Assembly: GCF_900176255.2 (NCBI RefSeq)
Contig: NZ_FXEG02000002.1
Span: 62,001-126,000, forward strand
DNA: 64,000 bases
Source of the DNA: Mycobacterium ahvazicum
GTDB taxonomy: Bacteria > Actinomycetota > Actinomycetes > Mycobacteriales > Mycobacteriaceae
Direction of reading: 5' to 3'
Part shown: positions 56,150-64,000 of the stretch, in pieces
How positions within the stretch are numbered: position 1 is the first letter of the stretch
Layout of the letters: every line of letters starts with the position of its first letter
Position numbers and translations under genes: made by a program
Notes under the pieces: model-generated
What the model saw: only the letters and a program-made list of their open reading frames with translations
The model's database searches: none
What the model was told of the DNA's origin: nothing

Positions 56150-56998
56150 ATGGTCCCCCTTTGGTTCACGCTCTCCGCGCTGTGCTTCGTCGGCGCGGTG
56201 GTGTTGCTGTATGTCGACGTCGACCGTCGGCGGGGGCGCAGCAGGCGCCGCAAGTCGTGGGCTCGCTCGCACGGATTCGACTACGAGCGCGAATCGACCG
56301 ACATCCTCAAGCGCTGGAAGCGGGGCGTGATGTCGACGGTGGGGGACGTTTCCGCCCACAACGTCGTGCTGGGGCAGATCCGCGGCGAAGCGGTGTACAT
56401 CTTCGATCTCGAGGAAGTCGCCACGGTGATCGCGCTGCATCGCAAGGTGGGCACCAACGTGGTCGTCGACCTTCGGCTCAAAGGACTGAAAGAGCCGCGC
56501 GAGAGCGACATCTGGCTGCTGGGCGCGATCGGCCCGCGGATGGTGTACTCGACCAACTTGGACGCGGCCCGGCGGGCCTGCGACCGGCGGATGGTCACCT
56601 TCGCGCACACCGCGCCGGACTGCGCCGAGATCATGTGGAATGAGCAGAACTGGACGCTGGTCGCGATGCCGGTGTCCAGCACGCGCACGCAGTGGGACGA
56701 GGGGCTGCGCACGGTGCGGCAGTTCAACGATCTGCTCCGTGTGTTGCCGCCGGTGCCTGCCGACAGCGACGAGCCGGCCGGACTGCGCAGCGCGGCGCCC
56801 AGCCGTCCGCTGGCGCCGGCCGGACGGGCGGAATTGCCGCCGCGGCGCTCGGCGCAGGATGTTTCCGGGTTGCTCGGAGACGCCGCGCGTCGTGCCCCGG
56901 AGTCCACCCGCCACGACGAGGGCCGTACCGAAGCCATCCGGCGCCCTCCGTCGTCGACCGGGCGCAACGGCCAGCAGGCCAGCAACTTCCAGCGCTGA
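56150..56998 (+). CDS. ttfA: Trehalose monomycolate transport factor TtfA
   Basis: A 282-residue homologue of Rv0383c (TtfA), reported to act with MmpL3 in moving trehalose monomycolate to the periplasm. One N-terminal membrane helix at 3-22 (PLWFTLSALCFVGAVVLLYV) is followed by basic residues (RRRGRSRRRK), then a cytoplasmic domain to about 200 and a Pro/Arg-rich disordered end. Between clpB and pyrE as in M. tuberculosis (Rv0382c-Rv0384c). Confidence 0.88.
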   Translation: MVPLWFTLSALCFVGAVVLLYVDVDRRRGRSRRRKSWARSHGFDYERESTDILKRWKRGVMSTVGDVSAHNVVLGQIRGEAVYIFDLEEVATVIALHRKVGTNVVVDLRLKGLKEPRESDIWLLGAIGPRMVYSTNLDAARRACDRRMVTFAHTAPDCAEIMWNEQNWTLVAMPVSSTRTQWDEGLRTVRQFNDLLRVLPPVPADSDEPAGLRSAAPSRPLAPAGRAELPPRRSAQDVSGLLGDAARRAPESTRHDEGRTEAIRRPPSSTGRNGQQASNFQR

Positions 56999-57016
56999 AA
57001 GCCCTTGCGCCGCAAT

Positions 57017-57550
57017 ATGTCTGATCGCGACGAACTAGCCGAACTGGTGCGTCAATTGTCAGTGGTGCACGGCCGGGTGACCCTGTCGTCGGGCAAAGAG
57101 GCCGACTACTACGTCGACCTGCGCCGGGCCACGCTGCACCACCGAGCTTCCGCCCTGATCGGGGTGCTGATGCGCGAACTCACCGCCGACTGGGATTACT
57201 CGGTCGTCGGCGGGCTGACGCTGGGCGCCGATCCGGTCGCCACCGCCATCATGCATGCGCCCGGACGCCCGATCGACGCCTTCGTGGTGCGTAAGTCCGC
57301 GAAAGCCCATGGCCTGCAACGCCTTATCGAGGGCTCGGAGGTATCGGGACGACGGGTGCTGGTCGTCGAGGACACCAGCACCACCGGTGGCTCGGCGCTG
57401 ACGGCGGTGCATGCCGTGCAAGACGCGGGAGCCGAAGTCGTCGGCGTGGCCACCGTGGTGGACCGCGCCACCGGCGCCGCGGAGGCCATCCAGGCCGAGG
57501 GCCTGCTCTATCGCAGCGTGCTGGGCCTGGCCGATCTGGGGTTGGGCTAG
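57017..57550 (+). CDS. pyrE: Orotate phosphoribosyltransferase
   Basis: A 177-residue enzyme that makes OMP from orotate and PRPP in pyrimidine synthesis. LSSGKEADYYVDLRRATLHH is the substrate-facing N-terminus; VVRKSAKAHGLQRLIEGSEV is the catalytic loop region; VLVVEDTSTTGGSALTAV is the PRPP motif. ATG at 57017 matches the M. tuberculosis start; an in-frame TTG at 57005 is less likely. 18 bases after the ttfA stop. Confidence 0.97.
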   Translation: MSDRDELAELVRQLSVVHGRVTLSSGKEADYYVDLRRATLHHRASALIGVLMRELTADWDYSVVGGLTLGADPVATAIMHAPGRPIDAFVVRKSAKAHGLQRLIEGSEVSGRRVLVVEDTSTTGGSALTAVHAVQDAGAEVVGVATVVDRATGAAEAIQAEGLLYRSVLGLADLGLG

Positions 57551-57562
57551 GGCTTCGTCGCT

Positions 57563-58462
57563 GTGCGCCGGTTCCTTGCGATAGCAATCTGTGCGGCCAC
57601 CTGCCTGACAGGCTGCTCGGGTTCCAGCCACGCCGTTGCGCCGTACGGAGCGCAGGGCGCGCGACTGGGTGAATCGCTGGCGCTGCTGGGCTGGAACATG
57701 TCGGTGTCGAACCTGCGCTGGGACGGCGACTACGTGTTGGTCGACGTCGACGCCTCACCCGCCGATCCCAAGGCGCCGCACGCCAAACCGGAGGACATCC
57801 GGTTCGGGCTCTACGGCGCGCTCGCCCACCCCATGGAAGCCGCCGGGCTGGGCAGCTGCGACAAAGCGATGGCCACCGCGAACGACATCCGGACACCGCT
57901 GTCGGCGCCCCCCGACCGGCTGACCGGCGCGGTGTGTTTGGGCCCGCTGACCGACCGCAGCCAGGTGCGCGGCGTGTACAGCTACTCGGAGCGGGACCGG
58001 ATCGCCGACACCTCCGCGGCCTACCCCGCGGCTTTTCCAGTGGGGCTGATGCCGACCAACGTCAACGACACCGGCCTGGTCGTCAAGACCACCAGCCTGT
58101 CGGCCTGGCACGGCGACGGTAAACCAGTGACCAACGCGCAACTCGGCGATCCGGGAGCCTTCAGCGGCGCCGGTTACATGCTGCTCGGGCTCGAGGCCGA
58201 GGCGGTCGCGGCCCGTTCCCGCGACGACTCCGCCCGCCGCGGCGGCCCGATGATGCTGCTCGCCTCGCCGACGGTGCCCGGCCGCGGCCTGAACCCCGCT
58301 TGTGCCGTGTACGGGTCGTCGGTGCTGATCTTGCCCGACGCCTCGCTGGATGCGGTGCGTGTCTCCGCGTCGTTGTGCACCCAGGGCGAAATCAACCAGG
58401 CGTTGCTGTATGCGACGGTCGCGATCGTCGGCACCCACGCCGGGGTGTGGACCTCGCGATGA
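57563..58462 (+). CDS. Lipoprotein of unknown function (Rv0381c homologue)
   Basis: A 299-residue exported lipoprotein: short signal peptide with lipobox CLTGC (Cys at residue 18), then a globular domain with GWNMSVSNLRWDGDYVLVDV and several Cys (GLGSCDKA, GAVCLGP, NPACAVYG, ASLCTQG) that could form disulfides. GTG start 12 bases after pyrE. Its stop overlaps a false ATG before the RNA methyltransferase. Function unknown. Confidence 0.8.
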   Translation: MRRFLAIAICAATCLTGCSGSSHAVAPYGAQGARLGESLALLGWNMSVSNLRWDGDYVLVDVDASPADPKAPHAKPEDIRFGLYGALAHPMEAAGLGSCDKAMATANDIRTPLSAPPDRLTGAVCLGPLTDRSQVRGVYSYSERDRIADTSAAYPAAFPVGLMPTNVNDTGLVVKTTSLSAWHGDGKPVTNAQLGDPGAFSGAGYMLLGLEAEAVAARSRDDSARRGGPMMLLASPTVPGRGLNPACAVYGSSVLILPDASLDAVRVSASLCTQGEINQALLYATVAIVGTHAGVWTSR

Positions 58463-58469
58463 GCGAGCG

Positions 58470-59123
58470 ATGAGCGAGCCCGGGCCGGGGCCCACCGAAT
58501 GGGCGGTTCCACCGGCCGCCGGCGTCGGGCCCTGGGCAGGCGAGCCGCCCGACGACCCACGGTATGACCCAATTCTGTTGCGCGACGGCGACACTCGCAA
58601 CGTCGTCGACGCTTACCGGTACTGGACCCGGGAGGCGATCATCGCCGACATCGACCGGCGCCGGCACCCGCTGCACATCGCGATCGAAAACTTCGGCCAC
58701 GACGCGAATATCGGTTCGGTGGTGCGCACCGCCAACGCGTTCGCGGTCGACACCGTGCACATCGTCGGGCGGCGCCGCTGGAATCGCCGCGGCGCCATGG
58801 TGACCGATCGCTATCAACGGCTGTGCCATCACGACAGCACCGCCGAGTTGCTGGATTTCGCGACGGTTGCCGGGTTGAGCGTCGTCGCGGTGGACAACGT
58901 GCCGGGCGCCGCACGCCTCGAGGAAGTCGCACTGCCGCGCGAATGTCTGCTGGTGTTCGGCCAGGAGGGGCCGGGCATCACCGACGACACCCGCCTCGGT
59001 GCGGCGATCACGGTGTCGATCGCTCAGTTCGGGTCGACCCGCAGCATCAACGCCGGCGTCGCCGCCGGGATCGCGATGCACGCGTGGATCCGCCAGCACG
59101 GGGACCTCAGCCGCGCGTGGTGA
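58470..59123 (+). CDS. TrmH/SpoU-family RNA 2'-O-methyltransferase (Rv0380c homologue)
   Basis: A 217-residue SPOUT enzyme. Motif 1 is ENFGHDANIGSVVRTANAF, motif 2 LVFGQEGPGIT, motif 3 VSIAQFGSTRSINAGVAAGI, together forming the knotted SAM site. It methylates a tRNA or rRNA ribose; the target is unknown. The start region is an 11-base tandem repeat GATGAGCGAGC: the ATG at 58459 reaches a stop at once, while that at 58470 opens the gene. It lies seven bases after the lipoprotein stop. Confidence 0.9.
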   Translation: MSEPGPGPTEWAVPPAAGVGPWAGEPPDDPRYDPILLRDGDTRNVVDAYRYWTREAIIADIDRRRHPLHIAIENFGHDANIGSVVRTANAFAVDTVHIVGRRRWNRRGAMVTDRYQRLCHHDSTAELLDFATVAGLSVVAVDNVPGAARLEEVALPRECLLVFGQEGPGITDDTRLGAAITVSIAQFGSTRSINAGVAAGIAMHAWIRQHGDLSRAW

Positions 59124-59144
59124 TCACCGCGTCTGCCGCGTCCT

Positions 59145-59194
59145 GTGTGCGCTCAGGGTGTCGAGTGTGCGCTCAGGGCGCCGTCAGCGCACAC
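59145..59194. terminator. Direct and inverted repeats at a convergent gene junction
   Basis: GTGTGCGCTCAGGG occurs twice (59145-59158, 59165-59178). The second copy pairs with AGCGCACAC (59186-59194) to form a 9-bp stem. It lies between the convergent RNA methyltransferase and LysR genes, consistent with a bidirectional terminator; the doubled arm could form either of two hairpins. Confidence 0.55.
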
Positions 59195-59205
59195 GCGAGC
59201 CGCCG

Positions 59206-60171
59206 TCAGCTCCACAGCGTGACGTGCACCTTCGGGCGAAACCTGGTCACCCCGACACCGGAGCCGCGAATCATCGCCTGGATGCACCGCGGCGTGGTGA
59301 TGAAGCGGACCAGCTCCGACACCGCGGGCTGACGCGCCGTGGGCGCGAGCGTCGTCGCGCACCACTCGCCCGACCGGTCCAGGCCCGGCCCGTTCACATG
59401 CACCAGCCTGCCCGCGGCGAGGTCCTTGGCGACCGCGAAACCAATCGTCAGCGCGACACCGCCGACCCGCTGCACCTCCTCGAGCGCCGCCGCGTCGCTC
59501 TGGAAGATTCGCTGCTGTGACTCCGGAATTGCCAAGCCGCGCAGCATGTTTGCGATTTCTCCGTCCACGCTGCCCGCCGACGGCCCGAGCATCCACTGCT
59601 GCTGACGCAACAGCCCCGGCGACGGATTACCCGCGGCCAGTGGACTATTCGGCGTGACGACGGTGATGATCTGATATTTGAGGAAGGGCCGCAGGAAGAT
59701 CGACTCGTCGGGCGGCGCCGAGTTCTCACTGGCCGGACCGATCGCGATGTCGACGGCGCGCGATGCGATCAGCTCACGGAAACGGCTCGTCAGGTGCACA
59801 CTCAACTCCACCGACAGGTCGTCGGCCCGCGACGAGAACAACTCGATCAGGCCGGGCGCGGCGTGTTCGGCGAACGCCGTCGACGCCGCGATGCGCAGCA
59901 GCCGGCGCCCGTGCGCCGCCTCGGTGACCTCGATCGCGGTTTGCTGCTGCAGGCCCAGGATTTCGACCGCGCGGCTGGCCAGCCGCAGCCCGCCCGGCGT
60001 GAACGCCAGCCCCGCACCGGTTCTGGTGAACAACGGGTCGTCGAGTTCCTTGCGCAGCGCCGCGACATGCATCGAGATCCCGGCGTCGGAAACGCCCAGT
60101 TCCGCGGCGGCGGCTCGCACCGAGCCCAACCGAACCACCGCCGAATAGGCCCGAAGTTGAGCCGGAGTCAT
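59206..60171 (-). CDS. LysR-family transcriptional regulator (Rv0377 homologue)
   Basis: A 321-residue LysR protein, the recalled length of Rv0377. HTH at 1-60 (MTPAQLRAYSAVVRLGSVRA; SDAGISMHVAALRKELDDPL), effector domain from about 90. ATG at 60171. It is divergent from xdhC by 24 bases, so it probably controls xdhC and the coxMSL operon. Confidence 0.9.
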   Translation of the reverse strand: MTPAQLRAYSAVVRLGSVRAAAAELGVSDAGISMHVAALRKELDDPLFTRTGAGLAFTPGGLRLASRAVEILGLQQQTAIEVTEAAHGRRLLRIAASTAFAEHAAPGLIELFSSRADDLSVELSVHLTSRFRELIASRAVDIAIGPASENSAPPDESIFLRPFLKYQIITVVTPNSPLAAGNPSPGLLRQQQWMLGPSAGSVDGEIANMLRGLAIPESQQRIFQSDAAALEEVQRVGGVALTIGFAVAKDLAAGRLVHVNGPGLDRSGEWCATTLAPTARQPAVSELVRFITTPRCIQAMIRGSGVGVTRFRPKVHVTLWS

Positions 60172-60195
60172 GCTTGTGAGCCTACTTTGGGATTT

Positions 60196-61365
60196 GTGCG
60201 AGACGTGCTTGCCGAGTTGATGAAGATTTGGCGTGCTGGTGGCACCGCTGGTGTGGGAACCGTGGTGCGCACCTTCCGCTCGGCGCCGCGGCTGCCCGGA
60301 GCCTCGATGGTGGTCGGGCCGGACGGGTCCGTGAGCGGTTCGGTGTCGGGCGGATGCGTGGAAGGCGCTGTCTACCAAGCGGCCACGGAGGTGACGCAGA
60401 CCGGGACACCGCGGCTGGAGCGCTACGGGGTCAGCGACGGCGACGCCTTCGCGGTGGGCCTGACATGCGGCGGCGTCATCGACATCTTCGTCGAGGCGGT
60501 GTCGCAGGCAACCTTTCCCGAACTGGAGACGCTCTGCGAGGACGTCGACGCGCAGCGCCCAGTCGCGCTCGCGGTCGTCATCGCCCATCCCGATCCGCAG
60601 CGGATCGGCCGGCGCCTCGTCATCCGTCGCGACTCGGAGGCGGGATCGCTGGGATCGGCGCGCGCCGACGCCGCGGTCGCCGACGACGCGCGCGGACTGC
60701 TCGCGGTGGGTCGCAGCGAGGTGCTCAAATACGGGCCCGACGGGCAACGGCTCGGCGAGGGCATGGAGGTGTTCGTCGCCAGCTACGCCCCGCGGCCGCG
60801 GATGCTCGTCTTCGGCGCCATCGACTTCGCCGCCGCCCTCGCGCAGCAGGGCGCGTTCCTCGGCTACCGCGTCACGGTGTGCGACGCGCGTTCGCTGTTC
60901 GCCACCCGCGCCCGTTTCCCGGCGGCCGAGCATGTCGTCGTCGACTGGCCGCACCGCTACCTGGCCGCCCAGGCCGAGGCGGACGCCGTCGACGAGAGCA
61001 CCGTGATCTGCGTGCTCACCCACGATCCGAAGTTCGACGTCCCTGTGCTCGAGGTGGCGCTGCGGCTGCCGCGGGTCGGCTACCTGGGAGCGATGGGCTC
61101 GCGGCGCACCCACGACGACCGGATGCAGCGGCTGCGGGCGGCCGGGCTGACCGACGCCGAGCTGAGCCGGCTCGCCAGCCCGATCGGGCTGGACCTGGGC
61201 GCTCGAACGCCGGAGGAGACCGCGGTCTCGATCGCGGCCGACATCATCGCCAGACGGTGGGGCGGCGGGGGCTTGCCACTGGCCCAACTGGCCGGCCGGA
61301 TTCACCACGACGCGCCGGAGCAGCAGGTCACAGGCGAGTTCGAGGCGACTTCAACGATCCCTTAA
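60196..61365 (+). CDS. XdhC/CoxF-family molybdoenzyme maturation factor
   Basis: A 389-residue protein. The N-terminal XdhC domain has GVGTVVRTFRSAPRLPGASM and GSVSGGCVEGAVYQAA (conserved Cys). The C-terminal Rossmann domain has PRMLVFGAIDFAAALAQQGA, ICVLTHDPKFDVPVLEVAL and VGYLGAMGSRRTHDDRM. Relatives bind sulfurated molybdenum cofactor and insert it into xanthine oxidase-family enzymes, fitting the coxMSL genes that follow. GTG start at 60196. Confidence 0.9.
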   Translation: MRDVLAELMKIWRAGGTAGVGTVVRTFRSAPRLPGASMVVGPDGSVSGSVSGGCVEGAVYQAATEVTQTGTPRLERYGVSDGDAFAVGLTCGGVIDIFVEAVSQATFPELETLCEDVDAQRPVALAVVIAHPDPQRIGRRLVIRRDSEAGSLGSARADAAVADDARGLLAVGRSEVLKYGPDGQRLGEGMEVFVASYAPRPRMLVFGAIDFAAALAQQGAFLGYRVTVCDARSLFATRARFPAAEHVVVDWPHRYLAAQAEADAVDESTVICVLTHDPKFDVPVLEVALRLPRVGYLGAMGSRRTHDDRMQRLRAAGLTDAELSRLASPIGLDLGARTPEETAVSIAADIIARRWGGGGLPLAQLAGRIHHDAPEQQVTGEFEATSTIP

Positions 61366-61431
61366 CTCGCTATTGACGCCCCTGTCAGAGCGGCCGACAC
61401 TTGGGTTCCCCGTCCAAGTGAGGTGCGTCAC

Positions 61432-62310
61432 ATGCAGGTGCCCGGGCCCTTCGAATACGAACGCGCAACCAGTGTCGACCACGCCATCGGATTATTGGAT
61501 CGGTTGGGGGAGGGGGCACGAGTAGTCGCCGGCGGGCACAGCCTGCTGCCGATGATGAAGCTGCGCATCGCCAACCCCGAATACCTCGTCGACATCAACG
61601 ACCTGGCGCTCGAACTCGGGTACGTGATCACCGATCCCACCCTGGTCCGCATCGGTGCCATGACCCGTCACCGCGAGCTGCTGGATTCCGATCCGCTGGC
61701 CGCCGTCTGCCCGATCTTCCGCGACGCCGAACGCGTGATCGCCGACCCGGTGGTGCGCAATCGCGGCACCCTCGGGGGCTCGCTGTGCCAGGCGGATCCG
61801 GCCGAGGATCTGTCGACCGTGTGTGAGGCGCTGGACGCGGTGTGCCTGGCCCGCGGGCCGTCGGGCGAACGTGAAATACCGATCGACGACTTCATCGTCG
61901 GCCCGTACGAAACCGCACTCGCCTTCAATGAGATGCTCGTCGAAGTGCGAATCCCGCTGCGGCACAATACGTCCAGCGCATACGCGAAAGTAGAACGGCG
62001 CGTTGGTGATTGGGCCGTCGCGGCGGCGGGCGCGGCACTCACCCTCGACGGTGACGCCATCGCCGGCGCGCGGCTGGGCCTGACCGCCGTCAATGCCGAC
62101 CGCAGTGCGCTGGCCGACGTCGCGGCCGGGCTGGCCGGGCGGCCGGCCACCGACGAGGTGTTCGCCGACGCGGGACAGCGGGCCGCGCAGGCCTGCGACC
62201 CGGTGACCGATGTGCGCGGCACCGCCGAGTACAAGCGGCATCTGGCCGCCGAATTGACCACTCGCACCTTGCGCACCGCCGCCGAGCGAGTGCGTGCCGG
62301 AGGGAATTAA
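61432..62310 (+). CDS. coxM: Carbon monoxide dehydrogenase medium (FAD) subunit
   Basis: A 292-residue FAD subunit: [20 protein letters not shown] and [20 protein letters not shown] contact FAD. ATG at 61432 has GAGG eight bases upstream and is preferred to GTG 61423. The medium-small-large order that follows is that of form I CO dehydrogenase operons and of Rv0375c-Rv0373c. Confidence 0.93.
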   Translation: MQVPGPFEYERATSVDHAIGLLDRLGEGARVVAGGHSLLPMMKLRIANPEYLVDINDLALELGYVITDPTLVRIGAMTRHRELLDSDPLAAVCPIFRDAERVIADPVVRNRGTLGGSLCQADPAEDLSTVCEALDAVCLARGPSGEREIPIDDFIVGPYETALAFNEMLVEVRIPLRHNTSSAYAKVERRVGDWAVAAAGAALTLDGDAIAGARLGLTAVNADRSALADVAAGLAGRPATDEVFADAGQRAAQACDPVTDVRGTAEYKRHLAAELTTRTLRTAAERVRAGGN

Positions 62311-62369
62311 GGCGATCGCCAGCGCGGCCGAGCCGGGTGCAGCGGGTCGCCGACAGAAAGGAATTAGCA

Positions 62370-62858
62370 ATGCAGGTGAATATGACCGTCAACGGCGAGC
62401 AGGTAAGCGCCGATGTCGAGCCCCGGATGCTGCTCGTGCATTTCCTGCGAGACCACCTGCGGCTCACCGGGACTCACTGGGGCTGCGACACCAGCAACTG
62501 CGGAACCTGCGTGGTCGACGTCGACGGCGTGCCGGTGAAATCCTGCACGATGCTGGCCGTGATGGCCTCGGGCCACAGCGTGCGCACCGTCGAGGGCCTG
62601 GCGAGCCCGGGTCCCAGTGGCCGGCTGGACCCGGTGCAGGAAGGCTTCATGCGCTGCCACGGCCTGCAATGCGGCTTCTGCACGCCGGGCATGATGATCA
62701 CCGCCCGCGCCCTGCTGGACCGCGCCCCGGACCCCGACGAAGAGACCATCCGGGAAGCGATTTCGGGGCAGATCTGCCGTTGCACCGGATACACCACGAT
62801 CGTGCGGTCCATCCAATGGGCCGCATCGCACTCAGCTCCCGTGGAGGCCGGCTCATGA
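62370..62858 (+). CDS. coxS: Carbon monoxide dehydrogenase small (2Fe-2S) subunit
   Basis: A 162-residue iron-sulfur subunit: [16 protein letters not shown] with the fourth Cys in VKSC, then CGFCTPGMM and CRCTGYTT for the second cluster. AAAGGA precedes the ATG at 62370. Its stop overlaps the large-subunit start (ATGA). Confidence 0.95.
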   Translation: MQVNMTVNGEQVSADVEPRMLLVHFLRDHLRLTGTHWGCDTSNCGTCVVDVDGVPVKSCTMLAVMASGHSVRTVEGLASPGPSGRLDPVQEGFMRCHGLQCGFCTPGMMITARALLDRAPDPDEETIREAISGQICRCTGYTTIVRSIQWAASHSAPVEAGS

Positions 62859-64000
62859 CCACCTTTAAAGGGGAGGCATCTCGCCCGCCGTCACCGGAAG
62901 ACCTGGCCGACAACGACCAGAAGCCCTGCGGCTACGGCCGGATGATGCGCAAGGAAGATCCCCGATTCATCCGGGGCCACGGCAATTACGTCGACGACGT
63001 CGTGTTGCCGGGCATGCTGCACCTCGCGATCCTGCGCTCGCCGTACGCGCACGCGCGCATCGTCAGCATTGATGTGACTGCCGCACAGGCACATCCGAAG
63101 GTAAAGGCGGTGGTCACCGGTGCCGACCTGGCCGAGAAGGGCCTGGCCTGGATGCCGACGCTGTCCAACGACGTGCAGGCGGTGCTGGCCACCGACAAGG
63201 TGCGCTTTCAGGGTCAGGAGGTGGCGTTCGTCGTTGCCGAGGACCGTTATTCGGCACGCGACGCGCTGGAACTCATCGACGTCGAGTACGACCCGCTCGA
63301 TCCCGTGGTCGACGTGCGCACCGCGCTCGATCCGTCCGCGGCGGTGATCCGCACCGATCTGGAAGGCAAGACCGACAACCACTGCTTCGACTGGGAGACG
63401 GGCGACGCGGCCGCCACCGAAGCCGTGTTCGCCAAGGCCGACGTGGTGGTCAAGCAGGAGATCGTCTACCCCCGGGTACACCCGGCACCGATGGAAACCT
63501 GTGGTGCGGTGGCCGATTTGGACCCGATCACGGGAAAGCTGCGGCTGTGGTCAACCAGCCAGGCGCCGCACGCACACCGCACGCTGTATGCGTTGGTCGC
63601 CGGTCTGCCCGAGCACAAGATCCAGGTGATCTCGCCGGACATCGGCGGCGGATTCGGCAACAAGGTGCCGATCTATCCCGGCTACGTGTGCGCGATCGTC
63701 GGCTCGCTGCTGCTGGGCAAGCCGGTCAAATGGATGGAGGACCGCAGCGAGAACCTCACCTCGACGGGCTTCGCGCGCGACTACATCATGGTCGGCGAGA
63801 TCGCGGCCACCAACGAGGGCAAGATCCTGGCGATCCGCTCCACCGTGCTGGCCGACCACGGTGCCTTCAACGGCACGGCGGCCCCGGTGAAGTACCCGGC
63901 GGGCTTTTTCGGGGTGTTCACCGGCAGCTACGACATTGAAGCCGCCTACTGCCACATGACCGCGGTGTACACCAACAAGGCGCCCGGCGGCGTCGCCTAC
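62855..64000 (+). CDS. coxL: Carbon monoxide dehydrogenase large (Mo) subunit, cut by window end
   Basis: The first 382 residues of the molybdopterin subunit (about 800 expected). [17 protein letters not shown] and [20 protein letters not shown] match CoxL. The window ends at APGGVAY, immediately before the position where form I enzymes continue with xCSFR, the Cys that binds the Mo-Cu site. The N-terminal match and operon order favour form I, but the decisive residues are outside the window. Confidence 0.9.
   Translation, partial: MTTFKGEASRPPSPEDLADNDQKPCGYGRMMRKEDPRFIRGHGNYVDDVVLPGMLHLAILRSPYAHARIVSIDVTAAQAHPKVKAVVTGADLAEKGLAWMPTLSNDVQAVLATDKVRFQGQEVAFVVAEDRYSARDALELIDVEYDPLDPVVDVRTALDPSAAVIRTDLEGKTDNHCFDWETGDAAATEAVFAKADVVVKQEIVYPRVHPAPMETCGAVADLDPITGKLRLWSTSQAPHAHRTLYALVAGLPEHKIQVISPDIGGGFGNKVPIYPGYVCAIVGSLLLGKPVKWMEDRSENLTSTGFARDYIMVGEIAATNEGKILAIRSTVLADHGAFNGTAAPVKYPAGFFGVFTGSYDIEAAYCHMTAVYTNKAPGGVAY

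Noticed and set aside
59206..61308. Single 700-residue LysR fusion protein
   Set aside because: The in-frame extension upstream of ATG 60171 is antisense to xdhC; the LysR helix-turn-helix starts at that ATG.

Overview
The window is chromosomal DNA from a high-G+C actinobacterium and is almost certainly a non-tuberculous Mycobacterium. The case rests on gene order that I recall from M. tuberculosis H37Rv. It carries an Rv0320 homologue, dcd, udgA, Rv0332-Rv0333-rmlA, aspC-etfD, iniR-Rv0340-iniBAC-lpqJ, dnaK-grpE-dnaJ1-hspR, and then Rv0385, clpB, ttfA, pyrE, Rv0381c, Rv0380c, Rv0377, Rv0376c and a coxMSL operon. PE/PPE genes seen at some of these positions in M. tuberculosis are absent. The species cannot be fixed from the sequence alone.

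Layout. 1-2.7 kb: partial methyltransferase, Stf0-type sulfotransferase, small exported protein, cis-CaaD-like tautomerase with an HxlR regulator, tRNA-Gly. 2.9-12 kb: exported M15-like protein, dcd, two paralogous membrane proteins with an actin/Hsp70-like head and Pro/Gly-rich tails, udgA, a mycothiol-dependent-enzyme-like protein, an NTF2-like protein, rmlA. 12-17.3 kb (minus strand): etfD-aspC-yibE/F, linking beta-oxidation electrons to respiration. 17.4-30.7 kb: envelope-stress region. The trehalose-responsive regulator iniR faces an Rv0340 homologue and iniBAC, and a convergent operon encodes LpqJ, two Thr/Pro-rich single-pass membrane proteins and a membrane-anchored Hsp70-like protein. 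The iniB reading frame is broken by two extra bases inside a repeat.

30.8-39.8 kb: a first molybdenum hydroxylase operon (large-medium-small) divergent from a MocA-like cytidylyltransferase, then an amidohydrolase/aldehyde dehydrogenase pair with a divergent LysR regulator, and a sulfotransferase. 40-44.4 kb: dnaK-grpE-dnaJ1-hspR with two HspR (HAIR) operators; a third HAIR site lies before clpB at 52 kb, so the chaperone/disaggregase regulon is visible as a unit. 44.4-49 kb: an accessory island with a putative type VII-secreted nuclease toxin, its overlapping immunity candidate, two WXG100-like proteins, a YbaB-like protein and two unknown proteins, without a secretion machine.

49-64 kb: aldose epimerase, type II flavohaemoglobin, DUF3060 protein, clpB, enoyl-CoA hydratase/DsrE pair, ttfA-pyrE-lipoprotein-RNA methyltransferase, LysR, XdhC and a second molybdenum hydroxylase operon (medium-small-large, CO dehydrogenase type). 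This last block is in the opposite orientation to its H37Rv counterpart relative to dnaK. The large subunit is cut by the window end just before its diagnostic active-site loop.
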